Assembly (NCBI RefSeq): GCF_048771995.1
Contig: NC_133024.1
Location: 28,040,001 to 28,104,000, forward strand
Source: Taeniopygia guttata
Taxonomy: Eukaryota > Chordata > Aves > Passeriformes > Estrildidae
Reading direction: 5' to 3'
DNA length: 64,000 nucleotides
The notes under the pieces are model-generated. The model made no database searches, was not told the origin of the DNA, and saw only the letters and a list, made by a program, of their open reading frames with translations. Each line of letters opens with the position of its first letter. Positions within the stretch are counted from its first letter, which is position 1. Position numbers and translations under genes: made by a program. This document shows, piece after piece, positions 11,401 to 22,348 of the stretch.

Positions 11401-13544
11401 GCACAGTGGGTTGCAGGTGTCCAAAAGTGAGTGGGGAGCACAGGACCCATCCCTGGGTCTGGTGATGTGGGGTGGGACTCGTTCCCCCAACACAGCTGCA
11501 GAAACCAGCAAGAAATAGTTGCCCTCAAGCTGCAGTCCAAATAAGCACAGTTGGCTGATCATTCAGCTCATTGACGTTCATATCTAAATATAAAGACATA
11601 TTTTTTTATGAGAAAATTGCTCCTATTTTTTTTTCCTCTGAAGAAAAATACAACAGAAGTAGTCCCAAGTTTTTCAGCTGCACAGATATAATTATACCAC
11701 TTAAATTCTCTGATGCAGGGGTGCAGGGAAAATATGACTGCAGAGATCTGAAGGGTGCTGTTGCTATGGTGCTTTCTGAACTGGGATGTTTCTTGGCTCC
11801 TGAAATGTTAAACACTTAAAAAGGCAGCTTATCATCTCAAGTTTTCTTAAAGACCTATGAGAGCCCATGAGCCAAGATGCTGCATTAACCCTCAGATGAA
11901 GTTGGAAGGAGCTGGTAAGAGATGAGGAGCTACACTGAGCTTGAGAAAACTGTGGCTACTTTTTCCTCCTGCCACCCCACCAACAGAGATGGGGAGAAAG
12001 GAAGGGCCACCGAAGTGGCTGTGGCTTTTTTGGCTTTACGTGACCTGTAAAGAGAGGCTGGGACAGCTGTGCTTGCTCAGCTGGGTGAAGAGGAGGAATC
12101 ACAGTAGCCCACAAGGGCTTGAAGGAAAGACAAGAGGACAAACCCTTTTTGGTGGTGCCAGACAACACATGGTGGGTGGGGGAAAAACCATGAGAATTCC
12201 TACTTAGGAGGTTAGGGCTGGCCTTTGGGAAAAGGTTTTTTTTTTTTTCTCCAGGAAAGTGGTGCAGCACTGAAAGGGATGCTCAGAGAGGCCACAGAAG
12301 CTGCTGTGCTCTAGTTCTGCCAGTGCCTGCTCCAAGCTACTCTTTGGGCCATAGAGCCCAAACCAACCCATCCCATTCCCTCAGTCTCATGGGATTTGGG
12401 GGCAGAGAAACAGCCACGCTGCTCCAGCTAGGTCTGCGTCTCCACTGAGCCTGGGGGAGGGCGATGCCCTTACCTTCGGGGACTTCCCCGTGGTTCTCCG
12501 CCTGGTCCAGGCGCAGGATGCTGGGGCTGAGGCAGCCGTAGGCCTGGCGCAGCAGGCAGAACATGTTGGCCTGCCAGGGCGGGTGCAGCCTGGCGAAGAA
12601 CTGCTCGTACTCCCCGTCCGACAGCGGGCTGCCCGGCACGGGAGGCACCGCCGCCGCAACCGCGGCCCTCGGCAAGGTCAGCACGCCTGCGGGACAAACG
12701 CGTGGGATGGGATGGGATGGGATGGGATGGGATGGGATGGGATGGGATGGGATGGGATGGGATGGGATGGGATGGGATGGGATGGGATGGGATGGGATGG
12801 GATGGGATGGGATGTCCGTGACAGGGACGAGCGGGTGGAGATGAAGGAGCAGCTGACAGGTTGGGCTGCTCCTGTGTGCTGGCACAGAGTGCTGGGACAA
12901 ACACTTCAGATGCTGGCTGGGAGTCTCCCTCCATCATCCCTGCCTGCAGGGCGCTGGGGTAACCGGGAACCCCAGGGAAAAGTGGGGAAAAGGAATGAAA
13001 AGGAAGGGAAAAAACCCCAAAAAACTCTGAAACTCAGATTTTATTGTGAACTTGGTTTGGACGGGGGGGGGGGGGGGAAGTGTTTTGATTTTTGTTGTGT
13101 TGTTTCCTTTTTGTTTGTGTGTGTGGGGGTTTTTTGTTGTTGTTGTTTTTTTTTTTTTTCAATTTTTCCTCTCAAAAGCCCCAGCCTGCAGAGGCACCCA
13201 CAATGGTGGTGGCTCCCCTGCCCCCTGCACCATGCTATGGGCACAGCCCTGTCCAGGGGGACATCCCTCCATCTCCTGTCTCCCCTCTTTTCCTCCAGCA
13301 GGCCCCTCGCCTGCTGCCTCCATCCCCTGTAGGTCCCCTGTAAGAGCCTCCAGCTGCCCCGGGACGAGCAGAGCCGGGGGTGACATGGCCTATGGGCCAA
13401 GTGGGGCGGTCTTGTGAGCGACAGGGGTGGGGCAGCAGCAGCAGAAAGGCTCCAGGCCCATGCTCTGAGGTGGCCCGGCAAGGACAGTCACTTACTCAGC
13501 AGCCAGAGGAGCCACTTGGTGGCTGCCACACTCTTCAGCATCAT
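2455..13544 (-). CDS. ACRBP: Acrosin-binding protein, ten exons, intact
   Basis: ACRBP (sp32) binds proacrosin in the sperm acrosome and controls its packaging and activation. Coding exons in transcript order: 13544-13496, 12686-12474, 9866-9772, 9656-9554, 9446-9059, 3988-3856, 3675-3496, 3389-3222, 3146-3060, 2583-2455. All have GT/AG borders and matching phases, giving 1,545 nt and 514 residues (human 543). Residues 1-about 30 are a signal peptide (WLLWLLSVLTL core). Residues 31-153 are the N-terminal cysteine domain ([21 protein letters not shown]). Residues 155-282 are a low-conservation linker that lacks the mammalian Gln/Glu-rich repeats. Residues 284-472 carry [42 protein letters not shown] and ICDSSG...[10 protein letters not shown], the Kazal-like C-terminal part. 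Every cysteine in the human alignment I can recall is kept. It lies upstream of ING4 as in human. The final residues differ because a CR1 end supplies them. Confidence 0.95.
3989..9058 (-). other. ACRBP: ACRBP intron 5, 5 kb
   Basis: The longest ACRBP intron. It carries a plus-sense CR1 tail (6294-6606) preceded by a short GGA repeat (6245-6270), and a small GC-rich patch near 7,495-7,560. The rest (about 4,000-6,240, 6,610-7,490 and 7,570-9,058) shows no exon, RNA gene or repeat I can name. The donor reads AG/GTGAGG, and continuing the exon 5 frame meets TGA at once. Confidence 0.7.
6245..6606 (+). mobile_element. CR1 LINE 3' fragment with GGA microsatellite
   Basis: A CR1 tail on the plus strand. 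[28 protein letters not shown] and the LP-equivalent 3' untranslated sequence ending GATCTCCAACCCCTGCAGTTCTGGGATTC-like text are recognisable. It sits in ACRBP intron 5, antisense to the gene. A (GGA)n run at about 6248-6266 lies at its 5' side. Confidence 0.85.
9059..9446 (-). other. ACRBP: ACRBP exon 5, variable linker exon
   Basis: A 388-nt exon encoding residues 155-282. The start was chosen at 9446 because exon 4 ends in phase 1. Only this acceptor (CCCTCAG) restores the frame that gives [11 protein letters not shown] and [11 protein letters not shown], matching human TERQTF and VEELLQSSL. A stronger-looking acceptor 29 bases further in would shift the frame. The end matches human IQELIRSA (IWQLIHSA here). 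The long acidic Gln/Glu tract of mammals is absent. Confidence 0.85.
10231..10440 (-). mobile_element. CR1 LINE 3' end, sense on minus
   Basis: It begins with the CR1 terminus in reverse complement (ACAGAGAATCAGAGAATGG, then GGACAGGTCCTTATTGATC) and continues with the typical CAAGTTCCAAGTCCCCTGCC-like 3' untranslated text. It is a short 5'-truncated copy in ACRBP intron 2, in the gene's orientation. Confidence 0.85.
12046..12345 (+). mobile_element. Degraded CR1 LINE 3' region
   Basis: Weaker CR1 match on the plus strand. The order CTGTGCTTGCTCAGCTGG, GGCTTGAAGGAAAGACAAGAGG, CCAGGAAAGTGGTGCAGCACTG and GATGCTCAGAGAGGCC parallels the CR1 C-terminal and 3' untranslated consensus. A run of T (12,235-12,249) interrupts it. 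Confidence 0.6.
12704..12814 (+). repeat. (GGGAT)n minisatellite, about 22 copies
   Basis: An essentially perfect pentamer array of 111 bases, GGGAT on plus and ATCCC on the ACRBP sense strand. It ends 18 bases from the exon 2 acceptor in intron 1, so it provides most of the pyrimidine-rich sequence before that acceptor. The G-rich strand is the ACRBP template strand and could form G-quadruplexes. The purity suggests a recent, unstable array. Confidence 0.97.
12815..13495 (-). other. ACRBP: ACRBP intron 1, right part
   Basis: Intronic DNA with two simple tracts, G15 at 13,063-13,077 and a GTT/T-rich run at about 13,105-13,160. No exon is visible. The donor of exon 1 is a consensus GTAAGT at 13,495-13,490. 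Confidence 0.7.
13063..13160 (+). repeat. Poly-G run followed by GTT/poly-T tract
   Basis: Fifteen consecutive G (13,063-13,077), then a T-rich stretch with GTTGTTGTT and a T15 run (about 13,145-13,159), all in ACRBP intron 1. Confidence 0.9.
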
Positions 13545-13765
13545 GGAGCTGCTGGGCGGCCAGGCGGGAGTCACTCGCACGCCGAGCGGGCGGATGCAGG
13601 AGCTCCGAGCGCTCTGGTTCCGCCCTTGGCAACCGTGGAACCATTCCCGGGCCGCGGCCCCGCGGCCAGAACCGGGCAGCGGCCGCGGCTCCGGGACGCG
13701 GCACTCGCAGGGAGGGGACGCGCCGGGCTCAGGGCGACAAGGAGGAGCGGGAGCCAAGCTGGGAG
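13545..13765 (-). promoter_or_regulatory. ACRBP: ACRBP 5' flank, GC- and CpG-rich
   Basis: The 220 bases upstream of the first ATG are rich in CpG (GCCGCGG-type runs at 13,655-13,700) and fit a promoter. A GTTGCC half-site on the minus strand (about 13,627-13,632) resembles half of an RFX X-box, a motif common in testis and ciliary promoters; it is too short to call as functional. Two ATG codons are adjacent (13,544 and 13,541). I took the first. Confidence 0.5.
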
Positions 13766-14659
13766 CTTCTCCCTCTGTTTGGGGACACGGTGGTGGCTGG
13801 GAACGACCCGCAACAGCCTGGCCAGGCTAACCTGAAGCTGAGGGTACCCCAAAAGTGGCACCTATGGGGTACCTTAAACCCCAAAATGTTTTCTGCGGGG
13901 GAAAGGAGGCAACATCTGTTCCATCTGCAGGGGTTGGAGAAGCGCCCCACGCTTTCCCAGGAGCGTCCCAGCACCAGCTTGCTTCAGGGCGTTGCTGGAA
14001 GCTGGCTTCATCTCTGTCTGTGTGGCGGGCACAGCACTTTCTGAACTCCCGGGGGGTCAAGGGAGCACCGGCTGGTCTTCCTCTGCACAGGGGCCCTGAG
14101 CGCCTCTCTGTGCACAGTAAAGCCTTCCCAGGAAAAAGCAGGAACACCGTTGCCGGCAAAAAGGGTTGGGGGACCACCAGCGCGGGAGTGCCCAGAGCCC
14201 TAAGGACTGACTTTGATGGAGACCCACAGCCGTGCCCTTTTCTTCATGCCGAGACCCCCGAAGTGCAGGGCACGGACGCAGCAACCCTCGGTGCACCCCG
14301 CGGATCGCAGCCAGCGCGGTGCCTCCCGCAGCCGGGCACCTCTGATGCCACAGGGACGGGACAGCCGGCACGGGCGGGCAGCTGGCAGCAAAGCGCTTGG
14401 CACAGCAGCTCCGGGAATGCAGACGCAAGCAGGAGTCAGGCTGGCACCGCTGCCACAGCTGCCACAGCTGCCACCCCTGGCTCTACCCAGCGGCACCGCC
14501 CGAGCCAAGGAGGAGCTGCGGGCAAAGCGGGCGAAGTTTCCAGCGGCTCTGCGGGATTCTGCTGCAGGAGCCGCTTGTGCCGCAGGTCCTGGGAGCTTCC
14601 AGCGGCTCTGCTGTGTGGAACAGCGCAGAGCGCGCTGCGGATGCTCCGGCTGCGAGGCT
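13766..14659. other. GC-rich upstream DNA without a gene
   Basis: GC-rich sequence with CpGs to about 14,650 and a small 9-bp tandem (CTGCCACAG, three copies near 14,450-14,475). Long open frames occur on both strands, but they carry no family motif and continue into a minisatellite. I treat the region as non-coding. Confidence 0.5.
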
Positions 14660-14879
14660 GCACATCGCCTGCAGTGCCCTGTGGCTATTCGGGCTATCAA
14701 GGCTGGCACATCGCCTGCAGTGCCCTTGGCCATTCGGGCTATCCAGGCTGGCACATCTCCTGCAGTGCCCTGTGGCCATTCGGGCTATCAAGGCTGGCAC
14801 ATCTGCAGTGCCCTGTGGCCATTCGGGCTATCAAGGCTGGCACATCTGCAGTGCCCTGTGGCCATTCGGGCCATCAAGG
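14660..14879 (+). repeat. Minisatellite, five units of 43-46 bp
   Basis: Five tandem copies of a unit built around CTGCAGTGCCCTGTGGCCAT and TCGGGCTATCAAGGCTGGC. Copies 4 and 5 share a 3-base deletion in the ATCTCCTGCAG part and are nearly identical, so they look like the newest duplication. The array lies about 1.1 kb upstream of ACRBP. Confidence 0.95.
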
Positions 14880-15305
14880 TGAAAGCTCAAATCGCTCCAG
14901 CCACGCAGTCTGTTAAAAAGGTGCAAGGTGCGTGCCTGACCATTTGAAAACAGCACTCTGAATTTGGAATGTTTTTACAGCTCTTTAGAAAAACAATGAT
15001 CAGGGGAGTTTTTCCAGCTGGCTCTTGCTACCCATATTAGAACAGGCAACACTGCTGGAGCTTGCATATTTTTGGCAGCTCCTAGTCTTCCATTACTTAG
15101 CTTGAGACATATCGCTTGTTTGCTGATTTTAGACAATTGCAGGGCCTTCAGCTCCCTAGCTCTGTTAATCACCTCCACTTCTCTGCAAGGAGAGAGCCAA
15201 GGCTGAGCTGTCACCCTGATTGAGCAGCTTCCCAGAGAAGTTCAGTGCTGACCTGACTGGCTGATGGAAATGTGGGACTAAGGAAAGCACACTGATGTGG
15301 CATGC

Positions 15306-15484
15306 CACAGAATCACAGAATCATAGAATGGTGTGGGTTGGAAGGGACCTTAAAGTTCATCTCATTTCAACCCCCCTGCCACAGGCATGGACACCTCCTG
15401 CTAGACCAGGCTGCTCAGGGCCCCATCCTACCTGGCCCTGAACACTGACAAGGATGGGGCACCCAAAACTTCTCTGGGCAATGG
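15306..15484 (-). mobile_element. CR1 LINE 3' end, sense on minus
   Basis: It begins CACAGAATCACAGAATCATA and GAATGGTGTGGGTTGGAAGG, the reverse complement of the CR1 terminus, followed by typical CCCCTGCCA...GGACACCTCC 3' untranslated text. About 180 bases, 5'-truncated. Confidence 0.93.
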
Positions 15485-18400
15485 CACACAGCGTTATTGA
15501 TATCTGGCCGGTGCTGGTTACACTGCCAGTGTCTTCATGTGCCAGCAAGAGATTTATTTTCCTGACAACAGGAAACAAGAATGAATGCAAAAGAAGGGGG
15601 ACCTGTCAAAGGAGTGCCTCTTGGCTGGTGCTCTGGTAGCAATGCCTGTGGGGAGCTGCTGTTTATTTGGAAAGGTGGTTATGAGTGTGAGGATGTGTTG
15701 GATACTCAACACTTCTCACGCACTGTGGCACGTCCTGGACTTGGTTCAGGCTGTCAGAATGCTTCAGAAAACTCAAAGTCCACAAGTGGACTCTACAGAA
15801 GCCAGTGAGTCTTGGCATGCACCCAGCAGGGTTGGGAGGCTGTGAGAGCAGGAGGCACTGCTGTGCTGTTTGATGAGGTGTGTGCCAGCTGGCTGTGGGG
15901 CACCTGCATTTCAAGTCTTTGCGAAACCAAAGTCATCTCTGGGGGAGGGAAGAGGAGGGGAGGAGCAGTAACTTGTACATGATGCATCAATGCTGCAGGC
16001 TGGGGGAAGTCTACTCCCTACTGCTGCATCAAGCAATTATAGTTGTCAGCGATGTGGAGCACGGGGGTGTTGCTAATTCCAGTATTTTCTGATTTCTGAG
16101 TGTTCACTCAGCACCTTTAAGGCTGCACCCTCAATGACGCATTACAAGCCATGTAATTTTTGCAGTGAAGCAGATTTGCACCCTTGTTTTCAGGGTTGCC
16201 ACACAACGGAGTTTCCTGCAGCCAGTGTTCCTGGGCCAGCTGGGACCCAGCAGGCTGAGGGACACAGCTGTAACCCCCAGGCCTACAGAGTGCCTGAGCC
16301 AGCAGCAGGGAGCTGTAACAGCGGGACAAGAACTTGCTGGAGTGATGTTTTCCATGTTGCTATCCATTTGCATGTCAACCCTGAGCTTTGTAAGAGCCCG
16401 TCTGGTTTGTGAGGGACCATTCTTTAGCAGATGAGCTCCTCTTCCTTGTTGTTGTCTCAAATACTTTGCCTATTTCTCAGCATTTTCCATGCTGCATGTT
16501 CCACCACAAACACCACCAGCAGCAGCAGTGACTGAAAACCTCTTGGAAACTCCAGGACCGTGGCTCACAGACCTTGTGTCAGCACAGTGAGTTAAACTGG
16601 GGGGTTTGGGGCAGGGAGAGGATGTCTGGTCAGCTGAAAACCCCATAAAGATGGAGGCCACAAAGATTAGGTGTGAATTCCAGTGGCTTGTCAAGCAGCA
16701 TCCCCAGAAAGCATGTGTCTTAAATAATTTGAAATGTGAGCAGAGATGATATAAGAATGCTTCCAAACCCAGCTGGATGTGTGTTGCTAGAAATTAAACA
16801 GCAGGCTGCTTAGGGAGGAGGCCATGAGCTTGTGCTGATTTTGGGGTGGTCTCAGGAAGGGGTTGACAGAGCCCTGAGACAGGCCAGGTTGGCTGCATTC
16901 CTTGCAGTGCACCAAAGGAAGGTGTGATACCACCATTCCCCAAAACACACGCCTAAAGGAGCGGGTAGAGAAGGGGACACTCATCTGTTCACACAAGGAG
17001 CTGGAGAGTCCTGAGGAGCCTCTCAGCAGAGGGGACAGCCCTGCCAAGAGGCCCCAGAGCCATCACACAAGCAAAGAGCCCCTTCCTGCTCAGCACTAAC
17101 TCTTCCAAACACTGCTCCAGGATCCCAGTGCTGGACGCCTCCACCCTGTGGGACGGGCTGTAGGTGCCAGCCCATGCAGAGCAGGGCACAGATGCCCATC
17201 TGCACAGACAAAAGCACCTGGGAGTGTTCTGATTCAAACCAAAATTCTCTGAATTGCTGACTGTATTCACAGGTTAAATCATCTTCATTCTGCATTTGTA
17301 CTTTATTTCAGTGGGTTTACTGTCATTGGCTGAGACCTATGTGAATATGCTGATAAATATAGACTTTACATTAAAATTGGCACTCTTTTTAACCTGGTAG
17401 ATATGTTAATCTATTCACATTTGTACAAGCACCGCAGAGTTATAACGTGCATTAATTCCAATACTTAATTTGAATACTTTATTTTGTTAGGAAATAGTGA
17501 ATGAAGCATTTTTTACTTGACATTTAGAAAATGGAATATTTAATTGATTGCAAAAACAGCATTTAAAAATGGTTTCTTGAATTATTAATACAAACTAAAA
17601 TGGAGTGGGTACATAAAAGCCTGCTTGAACAAACTGCTGTAGCCTTTTTAGGCAGGTTTGTTTCATGCAAGAACAAGCTGATCCAACCACAATTTTATCC
17701 CTAATGTGAGCAGGGACTTGGACTACAAAGCTCCAGAGAGGCTTCTTCCCGCCTCAGCCTTTCTGTGGTGAGTAAATGGGTTCTTCCAGTGACTGCATCA
17801 TTCAGGCTTTCAGAATGAGGAAATGTCAAGGTCTCACACTTCTTTTCCTTGCTTGTTGTCAATGTGTAAAAAATAATTCATTTCCTACTCCCAGCTGGGG
17901 TTTCAGTTTTGAATGAGTTGTTTCTTCAGTGGCAGCAACCCAACCCACAGAAATGAAATTGCACACCTGCAAAAACAGACTGGGGTGGACACCTTGCTGA
18001 ACATTTCTGTCACACCAAGATGTAGGAGCTTGGTGTTTGTCACAGCTTTGCCTGTCCTTAAGCCTTGGGAACAAATGTGGTTTTTTAAAACTAACACTCC
18101 TAGTTTCTTTTATGTATTCAGAAAAATAAACATAAATTAGCATAAATTAATCAAGATGTTTGACTATTTTTATAAATGAAATTCATTTTACTGGATAAAA
18201 ACAGCTTTATTTCTTCTGATACTGTAACTAATAGGAAGCAGAGTTGGAGAAACTTCCTTCAGTTGTCTTTGGAAAGAAAGGTAGGACATTTAATTTCCTT
18301 CTATTAGTCTTTAACTCTTTCAGTGCTGCAGTCTCCCTTGCCTACAGCCAGATCTTCAGAGCAGATCAGGCCACTCAGGCTGTCAATGTCTTCACATTGG

Positions 18401-21400
18401 CAGGGAGAAAGTAGGGCTGTGGTTGATTATAAAAAGCAGAACAGCTCAGAATTCTTCAAACCAGGCAGGTCGGGGAGGAGATGGGCTTATTTTCAGTCTG
18501 TATGAGCAAACTGTCCCTTGGGAATGTCTTCCACTGCCAGCTTGAGACCTCTGGGCTGATTTGGGCAACGTTTGAATTGAATATATGTGACGGTGAGAGA
18601 GTGTCCACCACACAGCTCTGAGTGGTGGTTAGGTGAGTAATACCTTAAGAGTGCTTAAAGAGAGGCTGAGTGTTGCTGAGCTGTGGGGTGAGTTTATTCA
18701 CAAGCAGGAGAGGAAGGTGGCCCCACTGGTGGAAGGTGACAGTCGTGGCTGGGATGGCTTCCATGCACATCATGCCATGGACGTGGTGGTGGCAGAGCCT
18801 GAGGGATAGGAGCCTGAGGAGCACATCTGCTCCTTGGAAAGGGGAATACTTTGCTGAACATCCTCGTCAGCACATTTGCCCAACCACTCAGGAAAGATGC
18901 CCACAGATGGGGCAATCAAACTGGGCAAGATAAATTGGTCATTTGTGTGCAGGACCAATTATTATTAATAAATGGGCTTAACAAGGCTGCAAATTTCTTC
19001 CCTCTTGTCACACTCTATAGCTCCAGCCTCCTGAAACTCAGACTTGACTTCACTCATCAACTAGGATATTTCCAATCACTCTAAAAGGGCAATTTCTCCA
19101 GCACCATTTTAGAAAGTATTTATGTTGCACTGACAGCTGTTCCAGGAAATCTGCAAGCTAGCCAGTTCTGTAACAGAGTTCATGATTACTTTAACTGAGT
19201 ATATCCCTACTTTAAGCACTTCAATTCTAGGAGAAGAAAACTTCTCAGATCCCATTACCACTACAGTGATCCAGGTAACTATTAACAAGTATCTTAAAAA
19301 AAAAAATCAAGTTATTTTTAACAGATTTTTGGGCAACTTCCCATCAAACTGATTTTATTTTGTTGACCTGGATTTCTTGCTTGTTTTAGGGAGAAGCAAT
19401 TTACTTCCCCGCTGTTCCAGTATTTCACATCTGGGCTGTTGTGGCAGCCTTCTTGACATCATTAAGGACCAGAAGAGAGCTGGCTCTTTTCCAGCCTCAT
19501 AGCTTTTCCTAAGCAGTCCAGAGTCTGACAGAGATCAACCCACAGATGCCTCTGGGTGACTTTCACAGGAAGACAAACAACATTTATTGAGGACTGATGA
19601 TCAAAAAAGTCTTTGCCCCAAGAGGTGCCATTTAAAACCCTTCTTTACTGTTTGCCTAGGAAGTACACCATCCCCATATGACACCAGCACCAACACAGAA
19701 TAAATATTTACAGAACACTTCCCCTCCTCTCATTACAAACAATTCTGCTATCTGCAGTCAGTAATGGACAAGTGCCATGTTCAATTATATCAAAAACAAA
19801 AGGCATTCTAAAAAAAGCTGCTCATGTTTCCAGCCTTGTCACTTATAGGCTTTGTTCCCACTGGCTTCATTTTTGTACTTTGTATTTTCTAGCTTCTACT
19901 GGTTCTTTTCCTCCTCTGGTGATTAAATATTGCACAGCTATTGCCCTTATTCCCTCTCTTCCAAGGTTAGCTTTTAATGTGCTTTCATTTGCATTTATAC
20001 TTGCAAGCCACTTAAAAATGCCCAGGTTCTATCCAAATTTTGGTCCAAGTTGTCTCATTGTGCAAATCAGAGCATTCCCTCAGTGGCAGCAGAAGCCCCT
20101 GGAATGCTCCTTGCTGCTGGCTAGTGCTTCAAACACCTGGCCACAGCTCCTAGAGAGCTTGCTGCTAATGCTGGCCATTAAATCCCATGTCCTATCCATC
20201 AAAACCAAGCTGCTTGGAGCAATTGTCCCTGCCCCCTGCCCAAAGCCCATTTTCCAGTTCAGGCCACATCCACTATTTCTTCTGTCAGCTGAGCACCAGT
20301 GGCTGTCTGAGTAACCCCCAGCTAAAGAGATGAGCTCTCCTGCCACAGCCTGCTCACCCACTGGATCATGGCAGAGTCTCCCTGTTACTAAAACCATACC
20401 AGAGACACAGCCAACATCTTCCAGAACTGGCTTCACCTCTGTTTAAGAAAGGAAGCCCCAGGAAGTGGTGTAATGCAGTCTGGGGATGGAGATTCAGACT
20501 GTGGCAGGGGTACCACAAACCATATAAGCCACAGCCTGGGGAAGAACTCACCTTTTTCTGTGCAGGATGAACAGAAAAACAGAATGAACATCCCTTCTTG
20601 AGGCACAAGCAAAGACTGGCACAGTGCTAACTCGAACAGAAAACACCACCAGCTTCTGAGCTGAGGGCTGCCGGGATCCCCGTGCAATGACAAGGTGAGA
20701 GTAGCACTGATCTTAACCCACAGTCCTCTGAACCCGAGCAGAGCTTTGGCTTCGTAACTAAATCAGCAAAATCCTCCATGGATCCTCATACAAGTACTTT
20801 GGGTGAGGAAAACGTTCCATGTTTCAGGGGAAAGGCTTAAACCTTGCTGGTGAGCAGACCACAAGGAGGAAGACAACTCGGTTTGTCAGTGACCAGGCTG
20901 TGCCAATGGAATTGATAAAGAGGAGCTCCAGTATGGGCCATCTCCTCACAGTTATCTGCACACACTACAGACCTTCAGAATGCAGATCTTCAGGACTTGT
21001 TTTGGAGCCTAATGTTATGTTAGTAACAGCAGCCAGAGTTTCTGGCAATAAGGTGATTGCGATCTTCTGGGAAGCAAGCTATCAGCATGTCTGGAAAACT
21101 TGTCCACCTTCTTGGGGGCATGTGTCTTATCCTGATGGCTTCTCAGCTGTGCTGCCCAACAGACAGTGAGGGTTGGCCTTTGCCACCTCCACTCCTCATT
21201 TAAGAGAAGGCAACTGATGAAGTAAATGATCAAACAATTGTGGGAATAAATGTTCACCTTCTTGTGAGGGCATGACTGCATGAGGGATAGATGATTTTCA
21301 CACCCACCAGAAAGCTCAGTAGCTTTCTGCAAGTACAGTAGGTGCATTTTCAAGCCTGACTTATGCAAAATGTCACCTTTTAGTGACAGGATTGCTACAT

Positions 21401-21483
21401 GAAAAAGCTGTACCACATTCACCATTTACAATAAACGCGGAGCTAAGAGAGAAAGAGAAACTACAGAGACCAATTGCTGCAGT
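15485..21483. other. Intergenic DNA between ACRBP and ING4
   Basis: Six kb with only short, unrelated open frames. 17,290-17,620 is AT-rich and free of recognisable repeats, which could mean old unique or conserved sequence. 18,660-18,960 and 20,040-20,700 are more GC-rich but show no motif I can name. 14,880-15,305 is equally blank. Confidence 0.5.
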
Positions 21484-22348
21484 TTTATTTCGGAGGTGAC
21501 ATCAAGGCAAGCAGAGCATTGGTTTCAATGAATTTTATTGAATTCTGTATTATACAAGTGGGATCTGAATCCCCCAACTTCCCACCATCAACGTCACGGA
21601 GAAGCACCGCTACACTAGAGGAAGGCAGAATTTTGAAGCTGGAAGACAGACTGGACCAAGCCGTTTCTCCCCACGTGGTCAGAAATTCTTCCACCTTCAC
21701 ACAGTGTGCTTCCCAAACCAGCAGGTTTACCCCAGGAATAAGAGAGACAAAGCTAGCTCTAAACATCCCTCTGCCTCCTCCTCTCCCCAGAAAAAAGAGG
21801 CTGCCCAATGCCAGCAGTGGAATGGTTAAAGACAGGGAGCACATCAGGTTTTCAGTCTCTCAACCAGCCCACTAGATTAAGAAGTAGCCTGGTTACTCCC
21901 TCTCTCCTGAAAAAGATCCAGGAAAATGAATGATCTAAAATGCTGAAGACTTACCTCCTTTCCTTCCCCCATCCCATAGCCTTGTTCTCTAAGCAGAGAA
22001 CAGGCAATGAACTCTGAGGAGGCTGAAGGAAAGCCAAGGAAAATCAGGGGGCTACCTGAATCCCTGTGAATCTGGTGGCTACCCTGGTGCCCTCATTCAT
22101 TCCCTTTGAGGTTCAGAGACCTGTTTGGAATAGTACACAGAGAGGGCCTCCCTTAAGGACTCAGAAGCAACCGGGGATACAGAACACACAGGAACCACTG
22201 TGAGGGTACACACCATTCCAGGGATGGCCCAAACCACAAACAGGGCAAGACTTCCCTTCAGCCAAGGCCCCAAGGGCTGGGGGAACTGGGACGAGGCCCT
22301 GGCAGGGGGAAGAGAGCTCCTGCAGCAGTACTGAGGTCTCATGTGAAT
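21484..22348 (-). promoter_or_regulatory. ING4: ING4 3' UTR with two AATAAA signals
   Basis: Minus-strand AATAAA hexamers lie at 21,539-21,534 and 21,489-21,484, 810-865 bases past the ING4 stop. The interval has no exon of its own. Two sites 50 bases apart suggest alternative cleavage. The extent is inferred from the signals. Confidence 0.6.

Larger units (their letters stand above)
9867..12473 (-). other. ACRBP: ACRBP intron 2 with CR1 remnants
   Basis: A 2.6-kb intron. It contains a minus-sense CR1 tail (10,231-10,440) and a degraded plus-sense CR1 (about 12,046-12,345). I see no exon or RNA gene in the remaining DNA. Confidence 0.7.

Noticed and set aside
13855-14916. 353-codon open frame on plus across GC-rich DNA and the minisatellite
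   Set aside because: No domain or signal. GC-rich DNA has few stops, a competing frame is also open, and its C-terminus is the translated 46-bp repeat.
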